Both the position numbers and the translations under genes were made by a program. The notes beneath the pieces are model-generated. The model saw nothing but the letters and a program-made list of their open reading frames with translations, was not told the DNA's origin and ran no database searches. A stretch of 64,000 nt of DNA. Origin: Gigaspora rosea. Lineage: Eukaryota > Glomeromycota > Glomeromycetes > Diversisporales > Gigasporaceae. The DNA is taken from positions 1 to 64,000 of the forward strand of contig QKWP01000236.1 in the NCBI GenBank assembly GCA_003550325.1, given 5' to 3'. Each line of letters opens with the position of its first letter. The first letter of the stretch is position 1. Below are positions 35,645 to 48,800 of the stretch, one piece after another.

Positions 35645-36289
35645 AATGTAAGTACCAAATCACTATGAATAATATTCATGCTATGTAGTGATCTAATCCA
35701 CGGGTAATTTCCATTGCAATCTGGATAAGTTCATCCCATAATATTTTATATGAGCTATTTTGTTGCTTTGTTTTTAAATGGTCCTGAAGACTACCGTCAT
35801 TTGCATATTGTAGCAACAACATGAAATTACCCGATTCGACATCTAAAGTTTAATAAATTGTCACTTAGAGAATGAGATTAAATCTTTTTTTTAAAAAAAA
35901 AAATCTATACCTCTCGAAGTTCTGTAGAATTTTACAACATTTGGATGATTAACAATGTAAAGAATTTTAAGCTATTTTGATAAGTAATTAAAGTAAATAA
36001 TTATATTAAGGAGCAAAATAAAAAGTACATATTAAATTTACCTCATGGTTAAATCTTTTTAACGTACTATCATCAATGTGTACGTTTTTATTAAAGCTTT
36101 TTACTGCGTACATTTTCCCTTCAAGAGACGCTTTGTACACAATAGCATGTGCACCTGATCCGATACTTACAGATTCGTCGATGATTTTTTTAATTGATGA
36201 ATATTCAAAAGTTTTTATATTATGGTTTTTTAAAAACGTCACTATTTCTTTTGAACGCTCGTTAACTAATAATTAAATATTAATACATT

Positions 36290-36572
36290 GTATTAAATTA
36301 ATGCAAATACAGCAATAATACTCACTTGTACTCTTATGTATTGTATCGGTTTAATTTGGTTTTCCTCTATCGTTAAACGAAGTAAATTTTTAATTTTTAA
36401 AAAAAATATTTGAAACACTGACAAACTTTAATATTCAATTAGGTATTCGTGATCCGCTGCATTTCCTTTTTAATGAAAAGATTTCTGTGTTGTTTTTCCA
36501 TCGATTTCTTTCTTTGATTATTTGTTATCTTGATGAGCATTTGAATTATTCTTTTTTTAACTTTTTCCATTT
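36290..36572 (-). pseudogene. upstream exon/leader of the kinase pseudogene
   Basis: Minus-strand sequence homologous to 13190-13560, ending in a short exon and a GTGAGTATTATT donor near 36327. Shared by two loci, it is likely the ancestral 5' part of this kinase subfamily. Confidence 0.5.
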
Positions 36573-36886
36573 AAGGGGCCGTTAGAGCAACTCAGTTTCT
36601 GAATGCACCAGAGAACATCAGAATACTGGTCTGCTGGATTGGAACTGATCAATTTTGTCCAAGATCATCAAAAATTTTACTAATAAAATTATATCAACTC
36701 AGCTATATAATCTGCTAACTACTAGGGCTAAAAGCCGACCTAGATCCGACGCACCTGACCTGGAAATTTGGTGGCCCTCCTGTAAAAAATGCTTATAGTG
36801 GAGTTAATTCAATATATTATCTATATACTGCATAAGGCCATTCGGTGTCATTTCTTCAGTTAACATCACTTTTTAGGACTCTGGGG

Positions 36887-38411
36887 TAGTATAGCAAATG
36901 ACCTGAAATGACCCAAATGACCCAAATGAAAATAACTATTCATTGGACCATTTTGAGGCTCAAATGACTCTCAAATGACCTAGAAGGTCATTTAACATAT
37001 GTTAGTTAATATTCTAATCTCTTTAGCCAATCAGAATTGGCCGCCAAACAAAATCAAACCATATTCAATATGTGGCTATAAGTCAATTAATATTTATGTC
37101 TTAAGCAAGGTTGTTCGAAATAATAAATTGTATATTTGAACACCTTTTTAAGACATAAATATTAATTAGTTGGGACTTTAATATTTAGCTAAGATTGTCA
37201 ATAAGGAAAGGAATAAAGTTTGATAACTTTTTATATGAGCAATTCAACTAATAAAATTATTTTATATGCTGATAACCTGAATAAACTTAATAACCAAAAT
37301 GATCTTGTCATTATTTAATAGATTAGAGTCATTTAAATTTCGATCAAATGATCGAGTTATTTACCATTTTTAGGTTGGACAGGACCCTAAATATATGCTA
37401 AAAACCTTTGTCGTACACTCAAACTAAATTTTTTAAAATGGTTGTCTATTTGTATACAAAAATGAGCTTTTTAATAGCAAATTTGCTTGACCTTTGGATG
37501 TACACTTAATTAATATTATTAAAAAAAGATTGGTGTACACTTACTAATTATGTTGAATTGGTATATCATACAGTATATAAAAGGAGGATATACTAATTCT
37601 CCACCAATTTTTGTTATTGGCCAATTAGAATGCAAGATCAGGTATAATGTGATGATTAAACCAACAATTGATTTTTTTGAAAAGGCACACTTATTACAAA
37701 ACTTTGTCTAAGAAATCATCTTTTGTATACTAATAAAAAAATTTCTTGCAAAATTTTAGTACTGTATAACATTATCTACTAACTTTAAACCTAACCCTAA
37801 CAAAGATGATGTTGGGTTCATTGTCAACCTGAACCTGACTTGAACTCAACCTAAACTTTTTGGGTTCAATTTTTTTAACCTGAACCCGACCTGAAGTTTC
37901 GGGTCAGGTTGGTCAGGTTGGTTTTTGAGTTGATTTGACTCAATTAGAAGCACTAGACTGGGCATATAAACTTTTATTGGGTTTGGGCCTAAGTTTACAA
38001 ATACCTAGCCCAACTTAGCTTACTTCAAAACCTATACATATTATAGATACTGACAAAACTAATTTTGCCTTGGCAAAATAACAAAACTATAAGTTTTGTC
38101 AAGTGTTGTCAATGACAAAAATTATGGGTTTGTCAGGTATCACTAATACCTATGCATTATTGCTATGCAATTAAAGATTATCAATTTATATAAAAAATTT
38201 CAGATATAGGATGCAAACCCTATATGCACAATAGTTTAATAACTAAATGACCCTCAAATGACCTTGGTTATTTCTAAATGATCATAATCATTTGGTTATG
38301 AGTCATTTTTAGATAACCCAAAATTGAAATGATGGTTAATGACAAGTCATTTCAGAATCATTTGAGGTCATTTTAAAAATTTGCAAATGACCAGATCATT
38401 TACTATCACTG
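36887..38411. mobile_element. hAT-like element, ATAGTAAATGA termini
   Basis: Left end TAGTATAGCAAATGACCTG and right end (inverted) CAGTGATAGTAAATGATCTG enclose 1.5 kb with many ATGACC / GGTCAT words near both ends. Inside are a relative of the Harbinger-like MITE (37625-37800, including CCTAACCCTAAC) and a patch of AACCTGAACCCGACC repeats (37810-37930). An isolated copy of the same end lies at 40556. TSD not clear; no transposase. Confidence 0.65.
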
Positions 38412-39600
38412 GGGGAAGGTGAGGTGGCAAAATGAAATAAATATATAAAAATAAACAAATATGGACCAATTTCATTAGTTGATGTAAATCAGATAATTGG
38501 TAAGAGTTATTCAGCATTTTGATTGGTTAATCATTTTTTGGTAGAAAACTTTAGCTAGGGTGATGTCAATTGGAAATTAACTTCAAACAGCCTAAATCGC
38601 ATTCTTGATAATCTATACAAAAGCATTTCTAACTGTATCATAAAGCAATTCAAACTCTAACTAAATTTAATTCTCCTCATTTAATATTAAATTTATTTAT
38701 TATTTTTACCTTTACGCATAATCTGTTACATTTTTTATATTGAAATGGAAAAGATTTTTATCTATATATAGGTCAGAGATTACTGACTCAATTTTCAAAT
38801 TTTCTTACTTGGGAGTTATCTAAAGTAAAGATAAATCACGTGATCAATTACCAATCAAATTATAGAATTTTGATGATTATCAGTGAAGAAAACTAGAAAA
38901 AAAAGCAAAAACAGTAGCCTAAACCTACCTTGGATAGGTTAATTAAAAATGTCAGGAAGGCAATTTTGCATATATATAACTATCTAAAACCCAACCTAAT
39001 TCTATTCTAAAATGATGCTAACCCTAAAGTCAATCAAGCAAATTATTAAGAAATATGAGTTGTTTTCACTTTAGATATTTTCTTTTATTTGAAAAGAAAT
39101 TAAAGCAAAAAAAAAACAATAAAAATTAGTTATAGTTGTTCAAAAGATTGGTAAGGATTATAGATAAAATTGCTCTCTTCAAAATAGTTAATCTATATAA
39201 TTCTTCCTTAATTTATGCACTTATTTGCACAAGTGATACAAATTCAAAACAGAAAATTAGCTAATCAGAAAATGCAAAATGTGATGATCCTAAATCAGCC
39301 CAACATGTAAGCAAACCAAAAAAAATCCAAATAAGCAAAAATTCAAGAAAATGGGTATTTAAGCCTATTTTGGAGCACTGATTGAAAAATGATGAAAATA
39401 AAATTTATATATATAACTAATTATTTATTACCATAGCCTCTAACCCTAAAGTCCTAAGCCTAATTTTTAATTTCATGAACTTAGTTTATTTTTATATTGA
39501 ATTTCTTTTTTTGGTTTGTGTTCAGTACAAGGACTAATGATTTTCTAAGGTGTTAAAAGGTATTAAGACAAAATTTAAGCCAAATTCTGTGACTTAATTG
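38412..39600. other. gene-free stretch with decayed MITE pieces
   Basis: Segments at about 38810-39060 and 39290-39460 recall the GGGG-TIR MITE family (AAGCCTATTTTGG...GATTGAAAAATGATG and nearby ACCCTAAAGTC) but lack clear ends. No ORF. Confidence 0.45.
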
Positions 39601-40121
39601 GTGATCCATCTAAGAACTATAGATTTTTTATAATTTTTTATAATAAAATTTGGGGCATATTTAATATAAATCTTATAATAGAGTAGAATCTGATGCTGCT
39701 CTCTAAGTGAAGTTGTTTTTTTACTAAGCTAACCTTTCTTCAACTTCTAACAAAAGTTGTAGAGCAAGTATTTGCGATTCTAATAGTAGTATGATCAGTA
39801 AAGTTAATCCAGTGGTTCTTGAGATATTTAAGTTTTCTCTTTACAATCATATAAAATTTCTTTACAATTTGTAAAAAAATTATATGATTATAAGGAGAAA
39901 ACTTAAATATCTCAAGAATCACCAGATTAATTTTACTGATCTTACTACTATTAGAATCGCAAATACTTGTTCTACAACTTTTGTTAGAAGTTGAAGAAAG
40001 GTTAGCTTAGTAAAAAAACAACTTCACTTAAAGGCAGTGCCAGATTCTACTCTATTATAATACTTATATTAAATATGCCCCAAATTTTATTATAAAAAAC
40101 TATAGTTCTTAGATGGATCAC
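39601..40121. repeat. ~520-bp near-perfect palindrome
   Basis: The left arm begins GTGATCCATCTAAGAACTAT and the whole of it returns inverted, ending ATAGTTCTTAGATGGATCAC. Arms are about 255 bp with a tiny loop near 39870 and only scattered mismatches. Part of one arm (AAAGTTGTAGAGCAA...GATTCTAAT) is found again at 41300-41345 without its partner. Confidence 0.9.
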
Positions 40122-40399
40122 TAATAATGTGATAAATTTTTTTACCAATTTCTGTGCAGTGTTCTGTGATACTATTTTGTAATTTAGTGTAAACTATTTC
40201 TAAATCATGTTATTCTATAACTCTTTAATGAACATGATGATGAACCAGGGACCTGCAATATGTAATATAATTTAGCAAAATCTATTTTCAATATTAGTAA
40301 ATTATTTGATTTATTGCTAATTAATATTTAAAGCACAGATTAATTGTATTTATCTATCTGTACTATAGTTGGTGTTAAATTAATTTTACAAATTAATAT

Positions 40400-40545
40400 G
40401 GTTATGCCATTGCTATATTTTTTGCTATAAAGCCATAATGCCGTAATGCTATAATGCCTTAAAGTCATAATGCCATAATACTGTAATACTATAATGGCAT
40501 AATACAAAAATACTATCTGCTATAATACTGTTTATTAAAATGCTG
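40400..40545. repeat. degenerate AATGCCATAATRC simple repeat
   Basis: Overlapping variants of ATAATGCCATAATACTG. The next 700 bp, to about 41280, show no gene. Confidence 0.7.
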
Positions 40546-41900
40546 TACTAGAGATCAGTGATAGTAAATAATCTGAAATGACCCAAAGATTCAAATGACA
40601 AATGACCAGTTATTGGGTTATTTCAAAATCCAAATGACCTAGTATTTTTATTTGAATTTGATTGGTCAAAATAATAATTGGCTATAACACAATAATTTAC
40701 TATAATAGTAAAACCTTCTATAAGTGCAAGCAGAACTCTAAATAATCTATATAAGCTTATATTTGGGTATCATAGTAAATTTTTTTGGTTAGCACTTTTA
40801 TATTGGTATATATAAGCTATAGTTTAAATATTAGATAAAACTTTTAGGGTTCTTTAACTTTTTTTGAAATACAACATTTTCTATAAAAAAATAAAAACAA
40901 TTAAGACTTGCATTAGAAGTAAAAATTTTTTTATGGATGGGAACATATAAAATTTAAAAAAAATTAAAAAAAATTTTCTATAGTAAAAGTTTCAATATAT
41001 ATACTTTAAACTTTTATTACACTAAAGGTTTTAATGTATTTAAAAAATTTTCTTAACAAAATTGATAAAAAAATCTAAAAATTATATTTTACTTAAAAAG
41101 TATATAGCTAAAATCAATATTTAAGATTTTATTAAAAAAATTTAAGTGGAAGATCGCAGATAAAGGGTATAAAATGATCGACATTTTATAATAAATCATG
41201 GCGGAATTTAATAGTAAATTTCTATAGTGTGCGAATGGGGCTTGCTTACATATAAAAGTAATTTTTTTATTAAGTAACTCTTTCTTATTGCTTAATTGAA
41301 AGTTGTAGAGCAAATTCTTGTGATTCTAATGGTAGTAAAATTATCAAAAATCGGTTTGATAGATCATAAGATACGAGTATTTTTCAATTGTTTACTATAG
41401 AGTTTTTTCTTATGAATTGAAGCACATGACGTTCCACTTACTATATAAGGTAATAGTCACATGCCCGCCGATTTTTACTATGAAATTTGTTCCCTTTAAC
41501 TGCAGACTACTAATTAAATTTATAAAAAAAAAAAGTTGCAGGCAAATTTTCCTGCAAAATAACTTAAGAGATAGGTAAGAAAATTGAATATTTTTGTACA
41601 ACTTGTTATTTGCTACTATTATTAATATTTAGTATCAAAACTATTGCTATAAATTTTTTGAGCTAATCCTTTTTAATATATTAGTATTTTTTGTATTAAA
41701 CTTTGAAGTATATATAAATTTTAAAAATTCTTGTAAAGAATGTATATATTGCTCATTATTGTAACAAAACATATATGCTATGTTTCAATAGGTTGTACCA
41801 ACTATTTATGCATAAAGTTAAATTCTTGGCCTTAAACAGCTTCTGTTCTACTTTTATTATAATATTTGCTACTTCTATATTCAAAATTGGTTTTGCTAAA

Positions 41901-42184
41901 GGGGATGGCTAAAGCCAGGTGCTTTTATATGTTTTTGATTATTTAATTAAAATTAGGGTAAGGGTTAGTTAGGGGTTAGAGTTAAGACTTGACTTATAAG
42001 TAAAATTGTCTTCCCAACATTTTTTATTAATGCTCCTAGACAGGTTTAGACACTTATTTTTTGTATTTTTGGCATTTTCACTTTTTTTCCTTGTTTTTGT
42101 CTTGTTGGGCTGATCTGTAAAGATCAAATTTTATGATTTGATTGACTTTCTATCACGTAAACACACCTGGCTTTAGACGATCCC
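41901..42184. mobile_element. MITE, GGGG-TIR / 8-bp TSD family, member 2
   Basis: Termini GGGGATGGCTAAAGCC and GGCTTTAGACGATCCC, 284 bp, flanks TTGCTAAA (41893-41900) and TTGCTAAG (42185-42192). The centre has TTAGGGTAAGGGTTAGTTAG. Confidence 0.87.
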
Positions 42185-42386
42185 TTGCTAAGGCAATACA
42201 CTTAGATAAATCATAACCAGAATTTACTTCTTTAGTATAATCTTCAAAGTAAGGATTGTCAAAGATAGAAAATAAAAGTCCAGAGCTCATAATTATTTAA
42301 TTAGTAATTAGTTAGCTCTTGTCTATTTAGCTTTGTCAATAGTTTCTTTTGTATTATAACAGGTATCTATAGACAACTAAAAATAT

Positions 42387-42517
42387 GGAGACCCACAGCA
42401 AAAGGTAGTAATAGACCAAAAAAAATTTTTTGGTAAAATCTTAATTTTTGCAAAAAAATTACACTATTAAAAACTACAGAAAAATTTTTTTAGCCCATCA
42501 CCACATTTCTGTGGGTC
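42387..42517. mobile_element. 131-bp MITE, GAGACCCACAG termini
   Basis: GGAGACCCACAG and (inverted) GACCCACAG ends, flanked by ATAT on both sides. No ORF. The next 500 bp hold no gene. Confidence 0.55.
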
Positions 42518-43052
42518 ATATACTGGCTTTTTTTATAAAAAATGGCTAATTCAGATAATAAAGGCTTACTTTGAAGTTCCTAAAGTACTTTAAATCAGAT
42601 TTCTTTAGATACTTTACTTTTACACTTTATTGCAAGATGAAATTTTATAATATAAGCTCTTCCTCAATCTACTTTTATTTACAATATTTACAAATTGCTT
42701 TATATTTTTCTAATCTATTATTAATTTGATTAAACTTATCCGATATATCTTCTTGAGGCTGTCTACTATTATGTTATAACTCAGTTTATAAAGATGACAA
42801 CTCAGTTTTACTAAATAAATTATTAGAAATTTTGTTACTATATGCAAATTTATTTGCTGTATATTTATTATTTTGATGACCACAATATGTTGTTAAAGTT
42901 GTATTTTTTGCATTGGAATTAAAATAGTTTCTACTATGAGTTATTACGGTGATAAATTCTGTTACTTGTTACGTATTCTGTTAATATCTGATATAATATG
43001 TCGTTAAGATCTGGTTAGTCTGCATTAAAGTTTTCCAAACACGTGTGGAGAA

Positions 43053-43176
43053 TAGTGATGCCTGACGAAACTCATGTGACCTGACGAAACATAATAGTTT
43101 CGTCATTTCGTCAGTGACGAAACTATGACGAAACTTAAGGTTTCGTCAGGCGAAATAGTTTCGTCAAGCATCTATA
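43053..43176. mobile_element. short hAT MITE with TTTCGTC arrays
   Basis: Ends TAGTGATGCCTGACG and (inverted) TATAGATGCTTGACG, 124 bp, built almost wholly from GACGAAAC / GTTTCGTC words. TSD GTGGAGAA / GTGGCGAA (7 of 8). Relative at 44343-44497. Confidence 0.85.
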
Positions 43177-43255
43177 GTGGCGAAGAGCAAGACCAGTACG
43201 GCCAGCCTATGTAAACTCAAAAATAATTTTATTAGTTGTCACCTTATATTGGAAG

Positions 43256-44334
43256 CAGAGACCCGTAAAAATTTGTATATAAATTAATACAAACTAATGC
43301 AAATTTAGATTGATAATGCAAATTAAACCAAATTTCTAAGGGTAAAATTCACATGTATTCTATAAATTTGATTGGCTAATAATGTCAGATAGTGTCTGAA
43401 TTAAGTTTCCAAAAGAGAAAATGAATGAACATAAAAGACGAGCAAGGTCAGAACAGCATAGTGGAAGTTTATTTTGATTGGTTGTTAAAATACCCCAGAA
43501 AAATGTAGATCATTCTCCGGATAAAGTATCGGCTATGCCCGGATAAAATTTTATTACTCACGAAACTTTCTCAATATTTTCTAAAGGCGCGTATTATATT
43601 CTTACAATACATTAATTAGGGTTCATAACTATTCATATTTCACAATATATACAATATTATTTTATTTCGCGATAAGTAAAATATTTATTTTACAACAAAT
43701 ACTCTAAGTTTCGCGACACAATCTGCTGAATACACGAACATTTCTAAACACTGCTACTATAAAAAGTATTTATAAACCATTTATAATCTAAATATAATGA
43801 AAAGGTAGAGTTTGGAATGTTAGTTTCGAATACGTAGTACTTTTTACTTATAGAAAACAAAGTAGAACTACGTATTTGAGACAACTTTCACTTACTAATT
43901 GCTTAACACCTTCCGACCTTTCAAAACTTTTAATTCTCATTTAGTTTCTCAATCTTTTGCATCCTATTGCATCAGTTGTTAAAAAACAGTAGGTTTAAAG
44001 GTAAAAAACGATATATTAAGTCATCGTAGTAGTTACGTATTGCAGAAAAAAATTTTATACAACGTGACTATCTTTACTTATTAAAGGTACTTTAAAAATT
44101 ACAATTGACAATATAAAAAAAAAGATCTTCACCAATCAAATTTATCCTTAATCTAACCAATCAAAATGAACTTCCACTATGCTGGTCAGAACAAAATTTT
44201 GAGTAAATTTTTGATGTTTTCTGAAACAAATCGCAAATTAATATAAAGTTAATATCTTATTACAAATTAATACAAATTTTTGCAATATGCAAATAAAGAT
44301 TTTGTAAAACACAAAAAATTTTTACGGGTCTCTG
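43256..44334. mobile_element. hAT element, CAGAGACCCGTAAAAATTT termini
   Basis: TIR CAGAGACCCGTAAAAATTT at both ends and the 8-bp TSD ATTGGAAG (43248-43255 and 44335-44342). It contains a nested Mutator-like MITE at 43455-44183. The rest is AT-rich without ORF. Confidence 0.9.
43455..44183. mobile_element. Mutator-like MITE nested in the hAT element
   Basis: TIR AGCATAGTGGAAGTTTATTT and (inverted) AGCATAGTGGAAGTTCATTT with a perfect 9-bp TSD GGTCAGAAC (43446-43454 and 44184-44192). A 9-bp TSD is typical of MULEs. 729 bp, no ORF. Confidence 0.88.
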
Positions 44335-44342
44335 ATTGGAAG

Positions 44343-44497
44343 TAATGATGCCTGACGCACTCACGTGACCTGACGGAACTGCTCACGTGACCTTAAAAAC
44401 GTAATGGTTTTCTGCGTCATGCGTAATGCGTCAGTGGCGCAACTTATGGTTTCGTCAGGTTGCGTCAAGATTTCATCAGCTGCGTCAAGCATCTATA
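44343..44497. mobile_element. short hAT MITE with TGCGTCA arrays
   Basis: Ends TAATGATGCCTGACG and (inverted) TATAGATGCTTGACG, 155 bp, related to 43053-43176. It shares the TSD ATTGGAAG with its left neighbour: copies at 44335-44342 and 44498-44505. Confidence 0.9.
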
Positions 44498-44561
44498 ATT
44501 GGAAGTCGAGGCCTAAAATATAATTAAGTCGATTTACAAAACCTGTTTAGCCTTCTTAGTC

Positions 44562-44712
44562 GACTAACGTTTAAATATCGCACATTTTAACATTTTGAGC
44601 CGTTCCGTCGCCTAACTTTTAAAAATATATCACACTTTGAACATTTTGAGTCATTCCGTCGTCTAACTCTTAAAATTTCGCACATTTTGAACATTTTAAG
44701 CCATTCCGTGCT
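44562..44712. repeat. ~65-bp tandem repeat, three copies
   Basis: Three diverged copies of a unit with CGTCGTCTAACTTTTAAAAT...GCACATTTTGAACATTTTGA. The following 1.1 kb (to 45728) has only the 45145-45240 dispersed repeat. Confidence 0.8.
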
Positions 44713-45144
44713 AATCGTGCGTATCATACACGATGTCATGATGCACATGCTGCACATAACTTGCACATGTTAACGTATATTAAATCGTAACAATAAAAGT
44801 AAGCATGATTTGATCTAATTGTGCATGATGAGCCTGGTGCAGACCAATCAAAGACTAAAGCGCACAAATATATTACAATAAAATATTAAAGCGCACAATT
44901 TATGCTAATTGACCATTAACTCTGAATTAGTTTTATGGGGTTAAGATAGCAATTGCCATAAATTTTTAAGCTTTTTCACGCTGGATTTACTGCAGTAATT
45001 ACTGTATATTTCTATTGGCAAATTTTTTTTAAAAAAATTGAATTTAGTTTCTTGATTTTTAGACCCGGCTGTGTTATGAAATCCAAGAAATTAATTTTAT
45101 ATCTGTTATGGCCTTATTTTAACGTAAACCAATTTTATTTAGAG

Positions 45145-45240
45145 ATGTTAACTAATTAAAAATGAACTATATCAGTTACAAATTGGCAATTAAATACACT
45201 TACTTTTTAACTAGTTAATGAACCTATTTCTATAACTATT
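45145..45240. repeat. dispersed repeat, copy of 31542-31662
   Basis: Near-identical to 31542-31662 over the core AAAAATGAACTATATCAGTT and onward. Confidence 0.7.
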
Positions 45241-45728
45241 TATTTTAATAAAGTTATTGAAATATTCACTTAATCAACAAAAATTTTAATGGCTAATAAT
45301 TAATGCTCAACTTATTCTTGAAAATATTTTTGATTAATGCAGTATAACAGTTACAACTAATCATTATTTAGCATTTATATTATGATATACAAAAGATGTT
45401 ATAACAAGATCAACCGGTTTTAGCACAAACGATAACGGTTTGAGTCTCGAATTGAGTAAATGTACTGTAACTTTATCCTAACTATTTAACATTTCTAATT
45501 TTATTAAAAGTATCATAGCATTATACCAAATTATTAATCACAGAAACGGTAAAAGTAAATGAAAACTATTCAGCGTACCATAAATTTACCTTAATACTAC
45601 CCCTAACTTCTAACACTGCTTTAACTTGTTCCCAGAAAACTTTATTAAATGTAATAAAATATATTACTTGATAAAAATAATAGGTAAGTTACATTTTATT
45701 TTCTATATAATAAAAAGAAAAACTCTAA

Positions 45729-45734
45729 TTTATT
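45729..45734 (-). promoter_or_regulatory. candidate poly-A signal
   Basis: AATAAA on the minus strand, about 73 bp after the stop of the Sel1-kinase gene. Confidence 0.5.
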
Positions 45735-45806
45735 TTTATATATTACATCTAATGTCATTATTATTAACCGAAATATTATAGCTTTGTTTGCTATACAATA
45801 ACACAA

Positions 45807-48800
45807 CTAGGTAATATAATTAATATATGCACTATTATAAATTATATTATTATTAACATTAAAATTATCTTCGATTACTATGTTTTCATCAGATTTCAAA
45901 AATTCATATAAAATTTCTGTATTATTTTTCCAGTTTATAATTGTTTCATAAATTTCTGAAGCTAATGGTCGTTTTTCCGGATCTTCAACCCAACATCTTT
46001 TTAAAAGTTCTGCGTAACAAGGTGCCGTCCCCTCAAGAATAGTTGGTCTCAATCCAGCACAAATTTCCATAGCCAATTTTGAATTATCATATTCGTATTC
46101 AAAAAATATGATCGTTCCTGAAGAAATTTCCCACATGATCATTCCAAAAGAATATATATCTGACGCTTTAGTAAATGAACTTCCACGTAAAACTTCAGGT
46201 GCTACATACGGTAAAGTACCATAAATTCCTGATTTTTTACTCAATGTTTTGTTGACCGATGACGCAAATCCTAAATCACCAATATAAGCATTATGTATAT
46301 CATTTTGAAATATATTGTCACTATGTAAATCACAATGAATAATATTATATGAGTGAATCAACCGAAGGTCCGATGCAATACAAGATAATAATTCTAGTTT
46401 TTTCTCCCATTTCATTTGTGCAACAGTGTAAAGATTTCTACGTAAAGTTCCCATTTTTGCATATTGCATTACTAATATATTATCACCAGTGGATTCATCT
46501 TTTGATACTCCGTAGCATTGTAAAAATATAAGACTTTTAGTTCCAAGATTGGAGTATATATTTAACTTTAAAATTATAGAATATAATAATATTAAGAATA
46601 GGCCAATTAAAATCAAATATTTATGTAGACATATAAATATTAAGCATTTACCTCTTTCAAAAGCTCCTTGAAGCTACTTTCGGATCCATTAAATAATTTA
46701 AGTGCTACAGTTTGATCTAAAACCCCATTTGTAACTGGGTGTATCCATTTTGCAGCGTACACAGTTGCAAACCCGCCTTTTCCTATCATTTTTATGCATT
46801 TTAATTCAATAAATGGAATTTGTGATACTAATGATTCGTTTATAAAATCTTCAAGATTTTCAATGTTCACAACACCTTGATAATTATTACTTTTGGCTTT
46901 CTGTAGCCATTCAACAGCTTTCTCCTTATTAGGTAATGTTCCTTTACCGTCTCTATAGCATAGCACAAGTTTATGTTGTGCAGCAGAATTACCACCTTCA
47001 GCAGATTTCAAATACCATTTGAATGCTTTTTCTTCGTCCTTTATCGTTGCAATTCCATTAGCGTAAAAGTCACCGATTTTATATTGTGCACCTGAACAAC
47101 CTCCATCAGCAGATTTTAAATACCATTCAAATGCCTTCTTTTCATCTTTATCAGTGCCTATACCTTTGTCATAGCACCGTGCAAGATACCATTGTCCAAT
47201 GGAATTACTACTTTCAGCAGATTTCGAATACCATTCAAATGCTTTATCTTGATCTTTAATAGTCCCTATACCTTCTTCGTAACACAGTCCTACATTGAAT
47301 TTTGCATCAGTATTTCCTCCATCGGCAGACTTTAAATACCACTCAAATGCCTTATTTTCATCCTTGGAAATACCTATTCCATTTTGATAACAATATCCAA
47401 GATTACATTGTCCTTTGGAATTATTAGCCAAAGAAGATTTCAAATACCACTCATATGCCTTCTTTTCATCTTTGGCAGTTCCTATACCTTCTTCATAACA
47501 CCACCCAAGTTTATTTCGTGCTTTAATATTGCCGCTTTTAACAGATTCTAAATACCATTCAAATGCCTTTTTTTCATCTTTATTAATTCCTAATCCACGT
47601 GCATAACATAATCCAAGATTATATTGCCCATCAGGATCGCCTCCTTCAGCAGATTTTAAAAACCATTCAAATGCTTTCTTTTTATTCTTAGCGACGCCAG
47701 TACCATTTTGATAACAATGTGCAAGATTATATATTCCATCAAGATTGTCACCTTCAGCAGATTTCAGGTAACACTCAAATGCCTTTTTTTCATCCTTAGC
47801 AGTTCCTATCCCTTTTTTATAACAGAATCCGAGAAGATTTTGTCCATTAGGATTGCCACCTTTAGCAGATTTTAAATACCATTCAAATGCTTGCTTTTCA
47901 TCTTGAATAACGCCTATACCATTATAATAGCACCATCCAAGGTTACATTGTCCATCAGAATTATTATTGTTAGCAGATTTCGAATACCATTCAAATGCTT
48001 TTATTATATCCCTCACTGTACCAATACCATGTTGATAATGATATCCAACATTATTTTGTGCAACAGGGTTAGCGTTTTCAGCAGATTTCAAATACCACTC
48101 AAATGCCTTTTGTTCATCTTTAGCAGTTCCCAAGCCTCTTTCATAGCAGAACCCGAGATTACATTGTCCTCTAGGATTGTTACCTTTTGCGGATTTCAAA
48201 TACCATTCAAATGCTTTTTTTTTGTCTTTATCAATACCTATGTTAGTTGAATAACATAACCCAACGCTATATTGTCCATCGGTGTCATCATTTTCGGCAG
48301 ATTTCAAATACCATTCAAAAGCCATTTTTTTATTTTCAACAGTTCCAATGCCTTCTTCGTAGCACCGTCCAAGATTCCATTGTCCAATGGGATTACCACT
48401 TTCAGCAGATTTCAAATACCATTCAAATGCTTTCTTTTCATTTTTATCGACTCCTATACCTTTGATAAAGTACCATCCAATATTACATTGGCCTTCGGAC
48501 TTACCACTTTCAGCGGATTTCAAACACCATTCAAACGCTTTTTTTTCATCTTTAACAGTACCTATACCTTTATTATAACACCATCCAAGATTATATTGAC
48601 CATTGGAATTTCCACTTTCTGCAGAATTCAGATACCATTTAAATGCCTTCTTATCGTCTTTAGTAATACCAATACCATATTGATAACAATTTCCAAGATT
48701 ATTTTGTCCACCAGAATTACCACTTTTAGCAGCTTTCAAATACCATTCAAAAGCTTTCTTTTCATTTTTGTCGACACCTATACTATTTTCATAACAAAAA

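Larger units (their letters stand above)
32951..36265 (-). pseudogene. protein kinase with long C-terminal domain, broken
   Basis: Exons read on the minus strand: 36265-36042 (GSGAHAIVYKA P-loop, YAVKSF lysine), 35971-35912, 35842-35656, and 35077 onward, with plausible GT/AG sites. The catalytic HRD box reads HSD and is preceded by a one-base deletion; the intron after it holds a SINE. FIADFGLSKKL and CWSSEPDERP are intact, but TGA replaces Trp in GVKW near 34973. An upstream exon ending ATAAGAGTACAA with donor GTGAGT lies near 36327. After the kinase comes a Ser-rich linker and a domain of about 375 residues (RAEWIIFQFGKAH..., ILFPPNRPPRW) with helical character. A 228-bp tandem duplication at its start introduces TAA at 34082-34084. 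Family knowledge: TKL-like kinases are expanded in these fungi; I cannot name the C-terminal domain. Confidence 0.82.
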
